DNA of 64,000 bases from Symsagittifera roscoffensis (GCF_963678635.1 NC_087068.1:50923724-50987723), one strand, 5' to 3'; positions 32,613 to 43,452 are shown, counted from the first letter of the stretch. Numbers and translations are program-made. Notes: generated by a model not told the origin, from the letters alone.

Positions 32613-33701
32613 TTAATAATTCTTGGCATTTACTAACAGTATCAAGTTAACTGTAGTATGACGAGCCAAATGAAAAAACTTAGGGAGAACATAAACTGAC
32701 AGTGTTAATGATTTGGCCATCAAAGATTTACTTAGTGAAATTAACCCTCGATGTTTTTGAATTTGTGAACTCAACAATAATTCAATATTTTCAATTTTTT
32801 GGGAAGTGTAAAACAAGATACCAAGTATTTTTGTTTCCTTGACTGTTTTATAGGATGATAAATCAGGTATGGAAAGCACTTCGCTTTTACTTACGTTAAT
32901 CATCATTTGAGTTTGTTTGCAAAATGTATCGATTAAGCGAAACAACCTGTCAATACGTCGGATTTTGATAAGGCAAGTTATGTCGTCTGCATATGAAACT
33001 AGTTTGGGGCACAATATCCCGAAACCTTCAATTGCTTCTGTAGATTCAACTGCTTGAAGAAGGGGTTCGATAAAAACTATGAATAAAAATGCGGAAAGAG
33101 GGCAACCTTGTCTCACACCGCGATGAATTTTGAAGCTGGCTGATAAAAAACCATTTATCTCAATTACTGCTTTTGAGTCTAAATACAAAGTTTCAATAGC
33201 TCTAACTGAAAGCTCATCAAGGTTTAACCCTTTCAAAATTTTGATGAGAAGTGATCTGTCAACTCTGTCAAATGCTTTAGAAAAGTCTAATTTTACAGCA
33301 CATGAACCTCGGGTAGCCAATCGTTCTGGAGTAATCGCTTTTTTCAATTTTCGTATTGCTGTGTGCATTTGTCTTCCAGGCAAATACGCGTGCTGATGGT
33401 TTTTCACAACTTTGCAAAGGTCATATTTAATTCGATTACAGACTACATGGGCAAAGATTTTCGCGTCAGTATTCATAAGGCTGATGGGGCGAAAATCTTG
33501 TACTGCTATGGCATTTTCAGATTTCGGGATCAGTTTGATTATTGCTAAATAAAAACTGTTTGGAAGTTTTCCACCATGAACAAAATGATTAAAAACTTTA
33601 GCTAAAATTGAACAAAACTCATCCGTGAAAGTCTTGTATAGCTTAGAAGTAAGGCCGTCTGGTCCAGGCGAGCTTTTCAAATTCAATTTGTTTATAGCCA
33701 A
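32613..33701 (-). pseudogene. LINE copy B ORF2 reverse transcriptase
   Basis: 362-codon stretch with RT motifs in order: S-S-P-G-P-D-G-L, F-R-P-I-S-L-M-N, H-Q-H-A-Y-L-P-G-R, K-L-D-F-S-K-A-F-D-R-V-D (motif A), G-V-R-Q-G-C-P-L-S (motif B) and S-Y-A-D-D-I (motif C). Catalytic aspartates are intact. It is frame-shifted relative to the endonuclease frame (near 33720-33760) and the C-terminal frame, so this copy is probably inactive. The first codon of the open stretch is TTG, not a real start. Confidence 0.9.
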
Positions 33702-33762
33702 GTGAATTTCATCTTCTGTAAAGTAATTATAGCCATCATTCTCATTTTTTTCGAGTTTATTT

Positions 33763-35049
33763 TTATGATAAAAATGTCTTTAGTAGTTGATCGGCATCTG
33801 TTGTAGAACTATTTGAAAAAATTTTTGAAAAATACTTTCGAAATTGATTAAGAATATCTTCATCCGTATGATAAACGTTCTGATCCACTTGAATTCTCTT
33901 GATTGAGTTGATTGTGTTCTTTGATGTCCATTGACTACAAAATTTGGGAACACCCTCGAATGTATAGCTGAGAGTTTTCTGAATTTTTCGATAATCTGAA
34001 AAATCTTTTTCCTTGGAAATTTTTTGAAGATGTTCCAGCACCAAATGATATTTTTCAATCAAATTAGGGTTGGGACCTTTTCCGCTGTGAATGCAATCTC
34101 TGAGAACATTTTCGTGATACTTCAATAAATTAAGTTCTTTCTGATCTACACGCTTTTTGTTCTCTTGAATAAACCTCAGAAGGTCACGAAAATTGTGCTT
34201 AAAGTTTTCGTAACTACTTGGTGATTCGTTTTCGTAAAAGTTTTTTAGGTCTTCACGAATTAAGCTGGCGTTGTTGTTTAAAATTTCTTCATTTAATTTC
34301 CAGTAACTAGGGCCGCGCTGATACAAGTTAGATGGCTTAACAAAAACGTGTAAGAGTAAATGATCAGATATTGATATTTGAATGCTTTGCATAGAATCAT
34401 ACTCTGTTTCGAATTTTAAGAAGACATAATCTATGCGTGCAAAAGTTTTATGTTGTTTGTCATAATGTGTATGATCACAAAAATCATTCTTGAGTGCAAA
34501 ATCAACAAAACCAAAACAGTCAAGAATTTGTTCTTTGAGTTGGGTAAATCGTTTGATACGTGCATCATTTAACTTAAGTATTGAAGAACTGTTAATAATA
34601 TCATAACTCAGCGCATTAAAGTCACCCATCATGATAATTTTTGATTTGTTAGGTAAAAATCTGATGCTTAATTTCAGGGAATTCAAAGTTGCTCGGAATG
34701 AAATTGGGTTCGCATAAACGTTGATAACAAACCAATCAAGTTCGACAAATTTTAACAATTGAAAACCTGTACTTGAAGCAATTCTTTTTGCAGGACTCAA
34801 GTTTGATGACCATAACGTTAAGAAACCACCAGAATTATTTGAGCCCGGTATGAAATCGAATAAAACATTATATTTATCCAGTAAACTCAAATGTATATTT
34901 GTAAGATTCGATATTTTTGCTTCCTGAATGCACAAAATGAAACTGGGCGATTTTTTTAAAACTTGGCATTTTTTGATAAGTGAGTGTAATTTAGCTGGAT
35001 TTCCTATGCTAAAAATATTAACGGAAAAATTATCTGGTTTTTCGCACAT
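33763..35049 (-). pseudogene. LINE copy B ORF2 APE-type endonuclease
   Basis: ATG at 35049; 428 codons. Contains C-I-Q-E-A-K, M-M-G-D-F-N-A-L, R-I-D-Y-V-F and S-D-H-L-L-L, the metal-binding and catalytic motifs of AP-endonuclease-like LINE nucleases that nick the target. The frame ends in a stop at 33763 where it should run into RT. A long hydrophilic linker (residues about 240-400) follows the nuclease. Confidence 0.9.
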
Positions 35050-35213
35050 AGAAATTTTTGCTAAAACTTCCCTCCAGCCAAGTCTTCTCCGTTATTTTTA
35101 GATTTCATTTTTGGCCCTTTCTTCCGTGTTGAAACTGACCAAGAGGTTGGTGAAGTTTCACGCTCTCTTTTTGTAAGCATTCTTCCGTCAGAGGAACATT
35201 TTCGTTTGTTATT

Positions 35214-36124
35214 TGTAACATTCGCCCGGATGATACATATCGACGGATAACAAAACTAAGTCTTAAGACGACTGGCTAGCGTCTAAACAGAGCTTTGCAT
35301 GCTTTTCACCGTCTCTACCAAGCCAGTACTTTTCGGTGGTCTTTCCAACATCGGGTCGACAAAAACGTTACTGTTCTCCGGCTTCGACCAGAACGCTCAA
35401 ATTAACTTAATTACATGCAAATAGTGAGCTCATGGCTGGGTCTCAGTATCCCCAGACCACGAGGTCACTCCTAAAAACAGGGTTACTACTTATTATATTA
35501 CTATTGTTTTTGTTCAGTAGATAAAAATCATCATCTCCATCGAAGATGGATCAACCCTTTCCCTCAACTCCTAGCTTCTCATCCTTATCAAAATGAATCT
35601 AGATATTAATTAAATTCAAGTCAGGACATGACAGGAAGCTAAAAGTTTATGCAACAGGATAAAAGTTCTAGTTCCTTTACCCTTCCGGATTGACGAATCC
35701 GCTGAATCAAGCTCGTTAATCTTGATTTCCTCCTAATCCGGAAGGCTGTCTCTTACCCTTCACCGTTGTTCGCAACGGCCTTGCAACTATTGTAGCAGCA
35801 CAATAGTTGCAACTCGGAACGTTATCTGCTATGTTGTCGTTTTTTAATCTCGATTTTCGTCTTGTTCGCAATCGCAGATAAGGTTGTTGTTGTTGTTCTT
35901 AGTTCTTTTTGCTAAAATGGCCGTTTCTGACGTTTCTCAGAAATGTTACGTCATCACTTCGAAAATTTAAAATTTTAAAATACGGGAATATCCTGACCTT
36001 CACCGCTCTGCTAATCATCCGAATAACGTCGTTAATCCTTCAAAATCATTAACTCGGAAGGTTCACTGCTAAAATTTCGAAGTCTGCAGAGATTGCACTT
36101 TGTCCATTCTGGTCGAATGTCACA
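35214..36124 (-). repeat. LTR (3' LTR of the - strand gypsy element)
   Basis: 911 bp; outer end TGTAACATTCG, inner end CGAATGTCACA, so it begins TG and ends CA, with nearly complementary ends. I count about nine substitutions and one 3-bp indel against the other LTR (50642-51549). It contains a long hairpin at about 35683-35744 (CCTTCCGGATT ... AATCCGGAAGG). Confidence 0.95.
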
Positions 36125-36125
36125 T

Positions 36126-36138
36126 ACTCCCCGGACAG
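36126..36138 (-). promoter_or_regulatory. Polypurine tract of the gypsy element
   Basis: On the - strand TGTCCGGGGAGTA stands immediately upstream of the 3' LTR start. This is where plus-strand DNA synthesis is primed in LTR elements. The same TTTGTCCGGGGAG core recurs at 39287-39300, 41197-41210, 41263-41276 and 41330-41342. Confidence 0.7.
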
Positions 36139-36944
36139 TCCGGTCAATGTCCTCATTGAATCACGCAATGTTCGTAAAATAGATACAGTATCATCGAACA
36201 GAATTTACAAAACGCTCGAAATTACTTTTATCCACGTCACATCGACTCACTGCAGAATATAAATGGCATCATACTACATCACTATAGCCTTCAAATTCTT
36301 TCATTAATCTGCACATTGAGGATATGACTTAAGATAAAACATATTTTCTGACTTCCAATGTCAATGTCCCGATTAAAACTTTTTCTCTTAGATTTAAAAG
36401 GTGTTGGCTTGCAGGACAGTCCTGCCAACCAACAAGCTAAAAATATGCTACTATGCTCCTTCCCTTCGGAAATCTTGCTTGTTATTGTCCTGAATATTAA
36501 AACTAAGAAACTCGGTGGTTAGAAATAACAATGAAACAATCTCCCTCTTCGAGAGATTACTCAAGCCTTTCACGTCACCACAAAGTAATCAGTCTTCCTA
36601 AGTGATTAAAAACAATCATGCAGGCTGGAATTTTTAAATATACTCTTCCCTTAAGCCTTTCTAAATAAATAATAAGTGAGTGTCTCTAAAGCCACTTCAA
36701 CTAAAATCAAAATGCAAATTTATAAATGCAACAATTTCAAAACTCAACTAAATGTTTCAGTTTTCAATTACAACTTGGTTGCTTGGTTTCTCACTTGAGT
36801 TTTTCACACACATAAAACAATTCTGAGTTTTAAGTTTTCTTCATCACTCCTTTGTTCTTTTCTTTTTTCGTCGTTTAGAAGTTCTAAAACTTCTAAATTC
36901 TTCTAATTTTCTTTCTTGTTGCCTCTTGTTTTCTCGACCATTCA

Positions 36945-38300
36945 TCAATGTTCCATTTCTTCCTCCTGTGATACTGACTCCGCACTTTCGGTTTCCGTGT
37001 CTTGTAGCACATCGTTGGCTATCCTGACGCTGTTGGAAGCCGTCCTCCAACACTTCTGCTCTTCTACCCTCTGTTTACAGCAAGGTAGGGGATCCACGTT
37101 GGATTCTCTGTTTCTGCAGAAACTGTTGTGGAGACACAACGTCACGTTTCTCTCCAAATCTTCTTTCAGCATCTCTGCCTTTTCATTTCCACCACGCTCA
37201 CTCGTCCTGGAAATTCTTTTCACGGCGGTGGTCACTGCATTCCGATGAGTCACGAGAGCTCGCTTGAAAGCTCCTGCCCCATGAGTGGTGTCACGTTACT
37301 TATCCCTTGTCTGATCACGGTCTGGGAGAGTTGTACTCTGCCCGTATCGTCAATCGTTCCATAGGGTGCAGTCACCCCGGAACTTGGTGCATTCTTGTTA
37401 GCGACCCATCGTCCAGCTGTCTCTATCAGTTTTCTCACTGTCTGTTCTACGACGGGATCACCCAAGGTGTCACTAGGATCCGGGATTGTTACTCGGTTCG
37501 TCTCTGCTGGAAGCCGTGTCTCCGTTGTTTGACTCATTTCTCGAGGTGTCAAGAGCTCCATCGGGGACTGCCCACGAGGAAAATCCCTTGCAGGTATCAC
37601 TTTCTCAATGGCCGTTGTCAACGCCGCCTGTTCCGATCGCTCTTTGTATTCCTGCCTTAAGCGTTCGATCTCTTGACCCTGCTTTTTGTTGCAGTCTTCA
37701 AACAACTTTCTCCACATGTCCCGGTCTTCCTCCATCGCCAGCATGGTCTTCGTCATATCGTCTAACTCCTTCTTCGTACTTCTCAGCTGATCGTTCATCT
37801 CGTCCAGATCTTGTATGGTTTGGTTCGTCTGAACCTTCTGTGTTACTTTCGCCCTTTTTGGTGGCACAGCTGCTCTCAGTTGTGAACCAGACGAGGTCGC
37901 CTCGCTGTTCATCTCCCGATGCATTCTCGTCAGCCCAGGTTTAGGCTTAGAGGGCGGGCATTGGCATCTCACCTGGTTGGTAAGTCCTAGAACTTCCCAA
38001 TCCAGGCTCATTCGCCAAGTCACTCCCTGAGAGAGCCCCGTTTCTCCACCTCATCACTCTCATGTTCGGGCGGTCTAGTACTCCTCTTTCTCCATATGCT
38101 GCCATCAACAGGACTTCCGTGGGGCGGTCCCCACGGTTGTCTTGCCCCAAGATGTTGATCAGGGCGGTCAGCAACATGACCACCTCTGGGTCCTCCAGAG
38201 CGAAGTCTCGTTCGATCAGCCGACGATAGATCGCATCTACTATCGGTCCTACATATGCCTCTGCCAGGTCCATCAATTCATCCAGGTTGAAGTTGTCCAT
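36945..38300 (-). CDS. Gypsy accessory coding region downstream of integrase (coiled coil)
   Basis: Three overlapping open stretches: 38300-37947 (117 codons, real ATG), 38023-37250 (257 codons, no ATG at its edge) and 37253-36945 (102 codons, no ATG). They probably represent one product interrupted by frameshifts, or spliced parts. The first part is helical and acidic (D-E-L-M-D-L-A-E-A-Y). The middle has a clear coiled coil (about residues 60-135, heptads of L/M/I with E, K and R), then a T-I-P-D-P-S-D-T segment. No signal peptide, membrane helix or furin-like site is seen, so it is not an envelope protein. Function unknown; it could be a structural or regulatory accessory protein. An antisense role is possible but not supported. 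Confidence 0.5.
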
Positions 38301-38676
38301 TCTATTCTTTTCAAGTTTGATTTGATTCGATTCTTTGACTCAAGTGGGTAATTTAAATGATCAATCAGGATCTAGAAAAGAAATCACGAATGTCACACTT
38401 GTCAGTTTCACCTTAACATATATCGTTAAAATTTGCTTAAAACAGTTCAGATAAAAAGATATTTATCCTATTAAAATCAATTGGTTTCTAAAATTTTGGA
38501 ATTCGACCTAAGATTGGACAGTCCAAACTGTGGATCTATTTCCAAGATCGTCATTTAGTTGTTCATGGTCACTAACCCCTACTTACCCATGATCTTAATA
38601 ACCTAACACATAACATAACATAACACACATATCACATGCAACTTAGTCTTTGACCTAACATTCTTTCGCACATCAC
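38301..38676. other. Non-coding gap between integrase ORF and accessory region
   Basis: 376 bases of gypsy interior without an open frame of note. It could hold a splice acceptor or promoter for the accessory region; none is clear. Confidence 0.5.
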
Positions 38677-40845
38677 TCAGCCTATACTTAAGTAATATTT
38701 CTTAGGTAGATATACTTGTATGTTTGTATCAGAGAATATCACGTGTACAAGCGCGTACAATTCCCGAGGATGCAGTCTTCCTCTGTTTGGATCGTACACT
38801 GGAAGCGAGAGCTCCTTCACGTCCATTTCCACAAGGAAGTCCCTCAGCCTCGTCAGGGACAAGAATAGGTTTTCTGGGTCCACGTGCTGCTTCTCCGTCG
38901 CCCTCGTTACCAAGAAGCATAAGTACTTTCCCGGTATCTGCGACACCGCCGGAGGTAAGGCTGCTACGCCCCCTATCCCTGGTCTTTGCTTCCAAAGGAA
39001 TTCCACGTTTTTGTATTCTCTCTTAAAATATGCCGCTAACGCTGTCCTAAAACTCATGTCTGCGGTGATTGCTATCGCACATGTTCTGTTTGTGAGTATG
39101 ACATCACTGTCTGTTAGTATTATGTTACTAGAATATTCATTCGGTAAATTAAAATATGACTCAACCACCCTGCCTATGTCAGGTTTCTTAGGTTCTTCGC
39201 CTGTTTTTGCTTCTAACTCTCCTGTTTCTCTTGCTATTCTCAATTTTTTTATTATCAGGTTTTCAGTGTGGGTAAGTCCTACCCCCACTCCCCGGACAAA
39301 AATATCCATCGGCGTCCCCGTCGATCGCATACCGGATATCAAGTCAAGGTTAGAAGCTAGAATGAGAAGTTGTCCTTCCTGGGCAGCCCAGGAAGGATCA
39401 TCTCGTTCGGTCTTAATGTATTTCGCGCTTTCACGATCTACGTCTTGTATCGTAACGCTGGTCTTTTTAGGGTCTGATGTCATTTCGTTCAGCCACTTTA
39501 AGACACGCAGGTTCGTCAGGTCTTGTTCATTTGACTGCTGTTGCTCATCGTCGAATTCTACCTCGGGTTTCGACCAGTCGTCAACCCACTCATCGTTGTG
39601 ATCATCGACTATGTTAATGTCTTGTGACACGGTTATTTCCTCTAAACCCACTACTTCCTCCACTATTTTCTTTAGATCTATCCTATCCACTACAAAGTCG
39701 TCACCGTAAGGATTGTATTTCTTTCTTGGTCTCGTCCCGTCCTTTTGACGAGTCCGCATCGTGAACGGAAGATCTGGTTCCAAGTTCTTGGGAACCTCTA
39801 TCTGTTCGGGATCCTGCCAATCCTCTTCTGCGTAGGGTAAGGTTTCATCGTCCGCTTCGATCTGTTCGTTTGGATCCAGGTCCAATGGTGTATCCGTACC
39901 TTCCTCTACGACTTCGTTTCCATCGTTCTTCTCCCTGGTGCCTTTTTCATTGACCTCACAAGCAGGATCCATCATTAGATAATCCCCTTCTTCCATGTCT
40001 GCAGGTATACACCAGTCTTCTGTCGATGGATTGTGTGGCTTGATGTTCTCGTAGTGGGCGGCTCGGCCAGTACTCAGTCTATAAAAGCGTCCCCCCTGGT
40101 GCACCTCCGTAATCATGAAGGGTCCCCTCCATTTTTTTAGAAGTTTCTTTGTCCCTTTCGGTGGTATAACGTTCTGAAATACCCATACGTAGTCTCCCAC
40201 CGAGTAAGCTTTTGCGCCAGCTGCTTTCTTGTCGAATCTTTTCCTCTGCCTTGCCTGTGCCTGCTGAGTTTTTTGTCTGCACAGATCGTTCAACTCCTGT
40301 TGACGTCTGATCACATCCCTTACGTAAACCTGTGGAGATGTTTTCTTTCCCTCATACTCTGGGTAGAAGAATGTCAAGGGTAAAGACTTCTCGTGCCCCG
40401 TCAGCATCATGTGTGGACTGACTCCAGTGGTGGAGTGTTGCGTGCTATTATAAGCTCCCATCACCTGTGGAAGGTATCTGTCCCAATCGGTCATGTACCT
40501 GGAACAATATACCCTCAGCATCGACACTAACGTCCTATTCTGCCTTTCCACTAGGCCATTCGTTTGAGGGTGGTATGTCGTGGAGTGAGCCTGAGCGACC
40601 TGTGAGCGTCTCATAAGCTCTTTCGTAAGCTCTCCTACGAAAGCTGTTCCATTATCCGATTGAAACGTCATCGGACAACCATGTCTTGCTATCCACGTGT
40701 TGATCAGGTGGTCGCATGTCTCTTCCGCCGAGGCAGTTATGCAGGGCACGGCCTCTGCATACTTCGTGAAGTGATCTATCATGACCAAGACTTGGTTATA
40801 ACCGCTGTCTGTCATGCATATCGTCTGGTGATCTATCTGCACCAC
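38677..40845 (-). CDS. Gypsy integrase with C-terminal macro-domain-like extension
   Basis: 722 codons; the edge codon is GTG and the same frame is open to about 40890, so the true start lies upstream in the polyprotein. Residues 1-150 are an integrase core with D5, D64 and E100 (35 residues between D64 and E100, the D,D-35-E triad) and Y-H-P-Q-T-N-G-L-V-E-R. Residues 205-275 resemble the gypsy integrase C-terminal domain (V-G-D-Y-V-W, K-W-R-G-P-F). Residues 280-460 are an acidic linker. Residues about 574-715 follow the order of a macro domain of the TARG1/OARD1 type: a hydrophobic strand, A-D-x-x-x-x-x-x-L-A-x-x-F-K, L-C-F-L-V-T-R, S-L-x-x-L-R-x-F, and a final S-L-P-V-Y-D / F-S-D-T-N-I-Q-V-Y-L. 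The glycine-rich ligand loop and catalytic K/D of TARG1 are not conserved. Confidence 0.75.
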   Translation of the reverse strand: MVQIDHQTICMTDSGYNQVLVMIDHFTKYAEAVPCITASAEETCDHLINTWIARHGCPMTFQSDNGTAFVGELTKELMRRSQVAQAHSTTYHPQTNGLVERQNRTLVSMLRVYCSRYMTDWDRYLPQVMGAYNSTQHSTTGVSPHMMLTGHEKSLPLTFFYPEYEGKKTSPQVYVRDVIRRQQELNDLCRQKTQQAQARQRKRFDKKAAGAKAYSVGDYVWVFQNVIPPKGTKKLLKKWRGPFMITEVHQGGRFYRLSTGRAAHYENIKPHNPSTEDWCIPADMEEGDYLMMDPACEVNEKGTREKNDGNEVVEEGTDTPLDLDPNEQIEADDETLPYAEEDWQDPEQIEVPKNLEPDLPFTMRTRQKDGTRPRKKYNPYGDDFVVDRIDLKKIVEEVVGLEEITVSQDINIVDDHNDEWVDDWSKPEVEFDDEQQQSNEQDLTNLRVLKWLNEMTSDPKKTSVTIQDVDRESAKYIKTERDDPSWAAQEGQLLILASNLDLISGMRSTGTPMDIFVRGVGVGLTHTENLIIKKLRIARETGELEAKTGEEPKKPDIGRVVESYFNLPNEYSSNIILTDSDVILTNRTCAIAITADMSFRTALAAYFKREYKNVEFLWKQRPGIGGVAALPPAVSQIPGKYLCFLVTRATEKQHVDPENLFLSLTRLRDFLVEMDVKELSLPVYDPNRGRLHPRELYALVHVIFSDTNIQVYLPKKYYLSIG

Positions 40846-40864
40846 CTCGTTGAATTCAGACGAC

Positions 40865-41755
40865 TCAATCGATTGTCTGCGGCAACAGGCTTATCGAACG
40901 TTTCGATACCGCTATCGTTTCTAAGTCATCCGCTGCGTTGTCAAAGACTCTTTCGCTTGGTATTAGGTAGCGATCACTGTCAGGATCCTGGTACACCTCT
41001 CTGTCCAGGTCTCTCGCCCGAGTTTCCACTAGTAGCGTGTGTATCGCTAGTTCTGACAGTTCGGATCCCCAACTCGAGTTCCTGTCTGAAAAGGTGTCCA
41101 TTCCTGAGTTTCGGGAATCATCATCCGTCGAAGAGGTTGTGCTGGAGACTGCACGCTCCTCCAGATCATGTCTGTGCTTTCTTCGCATCCACCTGAACTC
41201 CCCGGACAAAACCTTGTTCTCTGGGTCCTGTCTCTCATCAGGAATTTCCTCGTTTATCTCAGACTCCCCGGACAAATTTCCTTGTCCCGGGTGTTGATCT
41301 TGTGATCGCTGGTTCTTCTCCTCATCCTTCTCCCCGGACAAATAGTCTTGCGGCAGATTTTGTTATACAACTTCACCCTCTTTATCCCGGTCTACAAAGC
41401 TGACGGTTTTCTTTCGCTTGCTGCTCCCCTGTTCTTTCTGTCCGTAAGAAGTACTTCTTAAAATCTCTTGGGGTATTGAGGATACTAGTTGCTGAACTAT
41501 TGTCCTACAATCCCTTTCGTTCTCTTCGTGCTGTCGTCTGGACGGCATGATCTTCACCTTCTCACTGACTGTTAGTGATGCCACTGCTGCTGTCCACTCG
41601 GGGTCATCTCTGGTCACTTCTCTTTCTAACAATCCACCCAGCATCCGCATCACTTGTGATGTGACTTGCACCGTTTTATCCAATAATGAGAGGCTGTTTA
41701 TATTCATGCGAGAGAGTTCTTGTTGGACCAGGTTCGAACGCAGCAACAAATCCAA
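40865..41755 (-). CDS. Charged insert region between RNase H and integrase
   Basis: Two open stretches in one frame, 41755-41363 and 41341-40865, split by a single stop at 41363-41365. The second starts at TTG. The encoded matter is highly charged, acid-rich and of low complexity (repeated L-S-G-E) with a K-R-K-K motif. The canonical integrase zinc finger (H-x-H-C-x-C) expected here was not found. It belongs to the pol polyprotein by position, but the frame differs from RNase H (41814) and from integrase (40845). Possibly a novel linker, or a decayed zinc domain plus insertion. Confidence 0.45.
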
Positions 41756-41813
41756 GGGGACCGGGTCCTCCTTGGACAGGATCTTTATCTCGGCTGCTTT
41801 CTCTACAGGTAGC

Positions 41814-42968
41814 TCAGGGTGCAGACTTATCCAACCATCTCGTTAAGGGAAGCGCTTCATAAGTTTCTTTGTCCAGAAACGAGAATCCCTCCTTTATTTC
41901 CGCCTGATTGGCCTGCTTCTGCTCCAATCTTTCATAGAACTCAGTTTTCTTGCTGAGGCTGTCAGCATTCTGGTGTTTATCACGCATCCTATGTTCGATT
42001 ATCATGAGGTAGCCATCCAGTCTTACTATCCATCTACCAATATAACTCTGATCCATCGAGTAGGTCTTCAACCAGGATAACGCTCTGTTGTCCACGCGTA
42101 ACTTGAAGGGAGCGCTCCCCAAGTATGCACGGTACTTCTCCACGAAGTTGACTACTGCAAACATCTCTGCTTTTGGTGCGCCATATTTCATCTCTGTGTC
42201 ACTCAAGACCTTGCTGCCGTATGTGATGGGACGGAGAACTGTTCTTCCGTTCCATTCTTGCTCTTGATGCAAGATTCCTGAGATGGCCACCACCGATGCG
42301 TCTGTGTCGAGAACATACATGCCCTCTTCTGTAGGCATGCCCAGCACTGGCGCTTCGCACAGTTCCCGCTTTATGTTCTCGAATGCAACCTGTGCCTCAT
42401 CGTTCCATTCGAACTTTTTCCCTTTGTTGCGCATCAGCTTCTGCATCGGGTACACCTTGTCCGCATATCCTTTAATGAATTCACGGTAATAATTGGCAAA
42501 CCCCAGGAAGCTCATTAGCTGTGTGTCCGTCCTCGGAGCCTTCCATGTCATCACAGCCTCTACTGCTTCCGGATCTGGCCTCGCACCATGCCTGTCCACC
42601 ATTCTTCCCAGGTACTTGATCGAATCCCTAAGGATTTCACATTTTGATGGTTTGCATTTCAAGCCTGCTCTTTTTATACATCCGAAGACCTCATCGAGCC
42701 GGTCAATGTGATCCTCCAGGGTCGGTGTCGCTATGACTACGTCATCCACGTAGCACATCAAGAGATTCCCGTACTTTTTGGTCACTCCTGTCAAAGCCTG
42801 AGCCATCAGCCTTTGAAAGGTTGCTGTTGCATTGCACAAGCCGAAGGGCATCCTCTTCCACTGGTACAACCCCAATTCGCACGCGAATCCGGTTTTCTCT
42901 CTGTCCTTCTTTCGCAGAGTCCAATGTGGTGAAGAACTTGGCATCACCAAGTTTAGATAGGCTCTCAT
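41814..42968 (-). pseudogene. Gypsy reverse transcriptase (C-terminal half) and RNase H
   Basis: The frame begins in shadow and becomes RT sequence from about 42912: K-x-x-F-x-x-x-x-G-L-Y-Q-W-K-R-M-P-F-G-L-C-N-A-x-A-T-F-Q, then C-Y-V-D-D-V-V (catalytic YVDD). Next are the thumb and connection, and an RNase H with D-T-D-A-S, P-K-A-E-M, D-N-R-A-L and H-x-N-A-D-S-L-S. It ends at 41814. It is separated from the N-terminal RT frame by a small deletion with frame change at about 42912, which removes the conserved region after motif A. Confidence 0.9.
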
Positions 42969-43452
42969 CTATTCGCGGTATCGGGTACGCATCTTTTATC
43001 GTTACCGCGTTCAAGTAACGAAAGTAGCAACAAAATCTAAGCTGCCCCCTTTTCTTTTTCGCCATTACTACTCCGCAAGCCCATGGCAATTTCGAGGGTT
43101 CTATCATGTCGTATTCAAGCAACATTTCTATTTCCGCTCGGCACGCTTCCGATTTATGTGGCGTCATTCGCCTTGCGCCTTCCCTATGGGGAACGGCGCC
43201 CTCTTCTAGTTCGATCTCGTGTTCGACGAAATTACAGCAACCGATGTCCGCCTTATGTTTTGAAAATACATCGGCGTTCCGATTTAGGAGGTCCCGCAAT
43301 TTTTCAAAATCTCCCTCACCTATTTTCCCTTTTAAATGTTCTATTTCTGGCAAAACCGGTTTGTCAGAATCTAGTTCATATGACGAGGGGCGTTCCGGAA
43401 AATTCGAGCAGCTTGATAAGCCGTCGTCCGTTTCGGATTTCATTGAAAACAA
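42906..43452 (-). pseudogene. Gypsy reverse transcriptase (N-terminal half)
   Basis: Contains D-V-F-S, H-x-I-E-L, the M-L-x-x-x-M-I-E-P-S segment, W-A-C-G-V-V-M-A-K-K-K, R-F-C-C-Y-F-R-Y-L-N (usually V-D-Y-R), A-Y-P-I-P-R-I and motif A F-F-T-T-L-D-S-A. The frame is the same as that of the pol start at 43764. It breaks at about 42912, just after motif A, where roughly a dozen residues typical of the family are absent. Confidence 0.88.

Noticed and set aside
36945-38300. Envelope gene for the gypsy element
   Set aside because: No signal peptide, membrane helix, cysteine pattern or cleavage site.
38720-39601. 293-codon + strand frame in the gypsy element
   Set aside because: Antisense shadow of the integrase C-terminal region; no motif.
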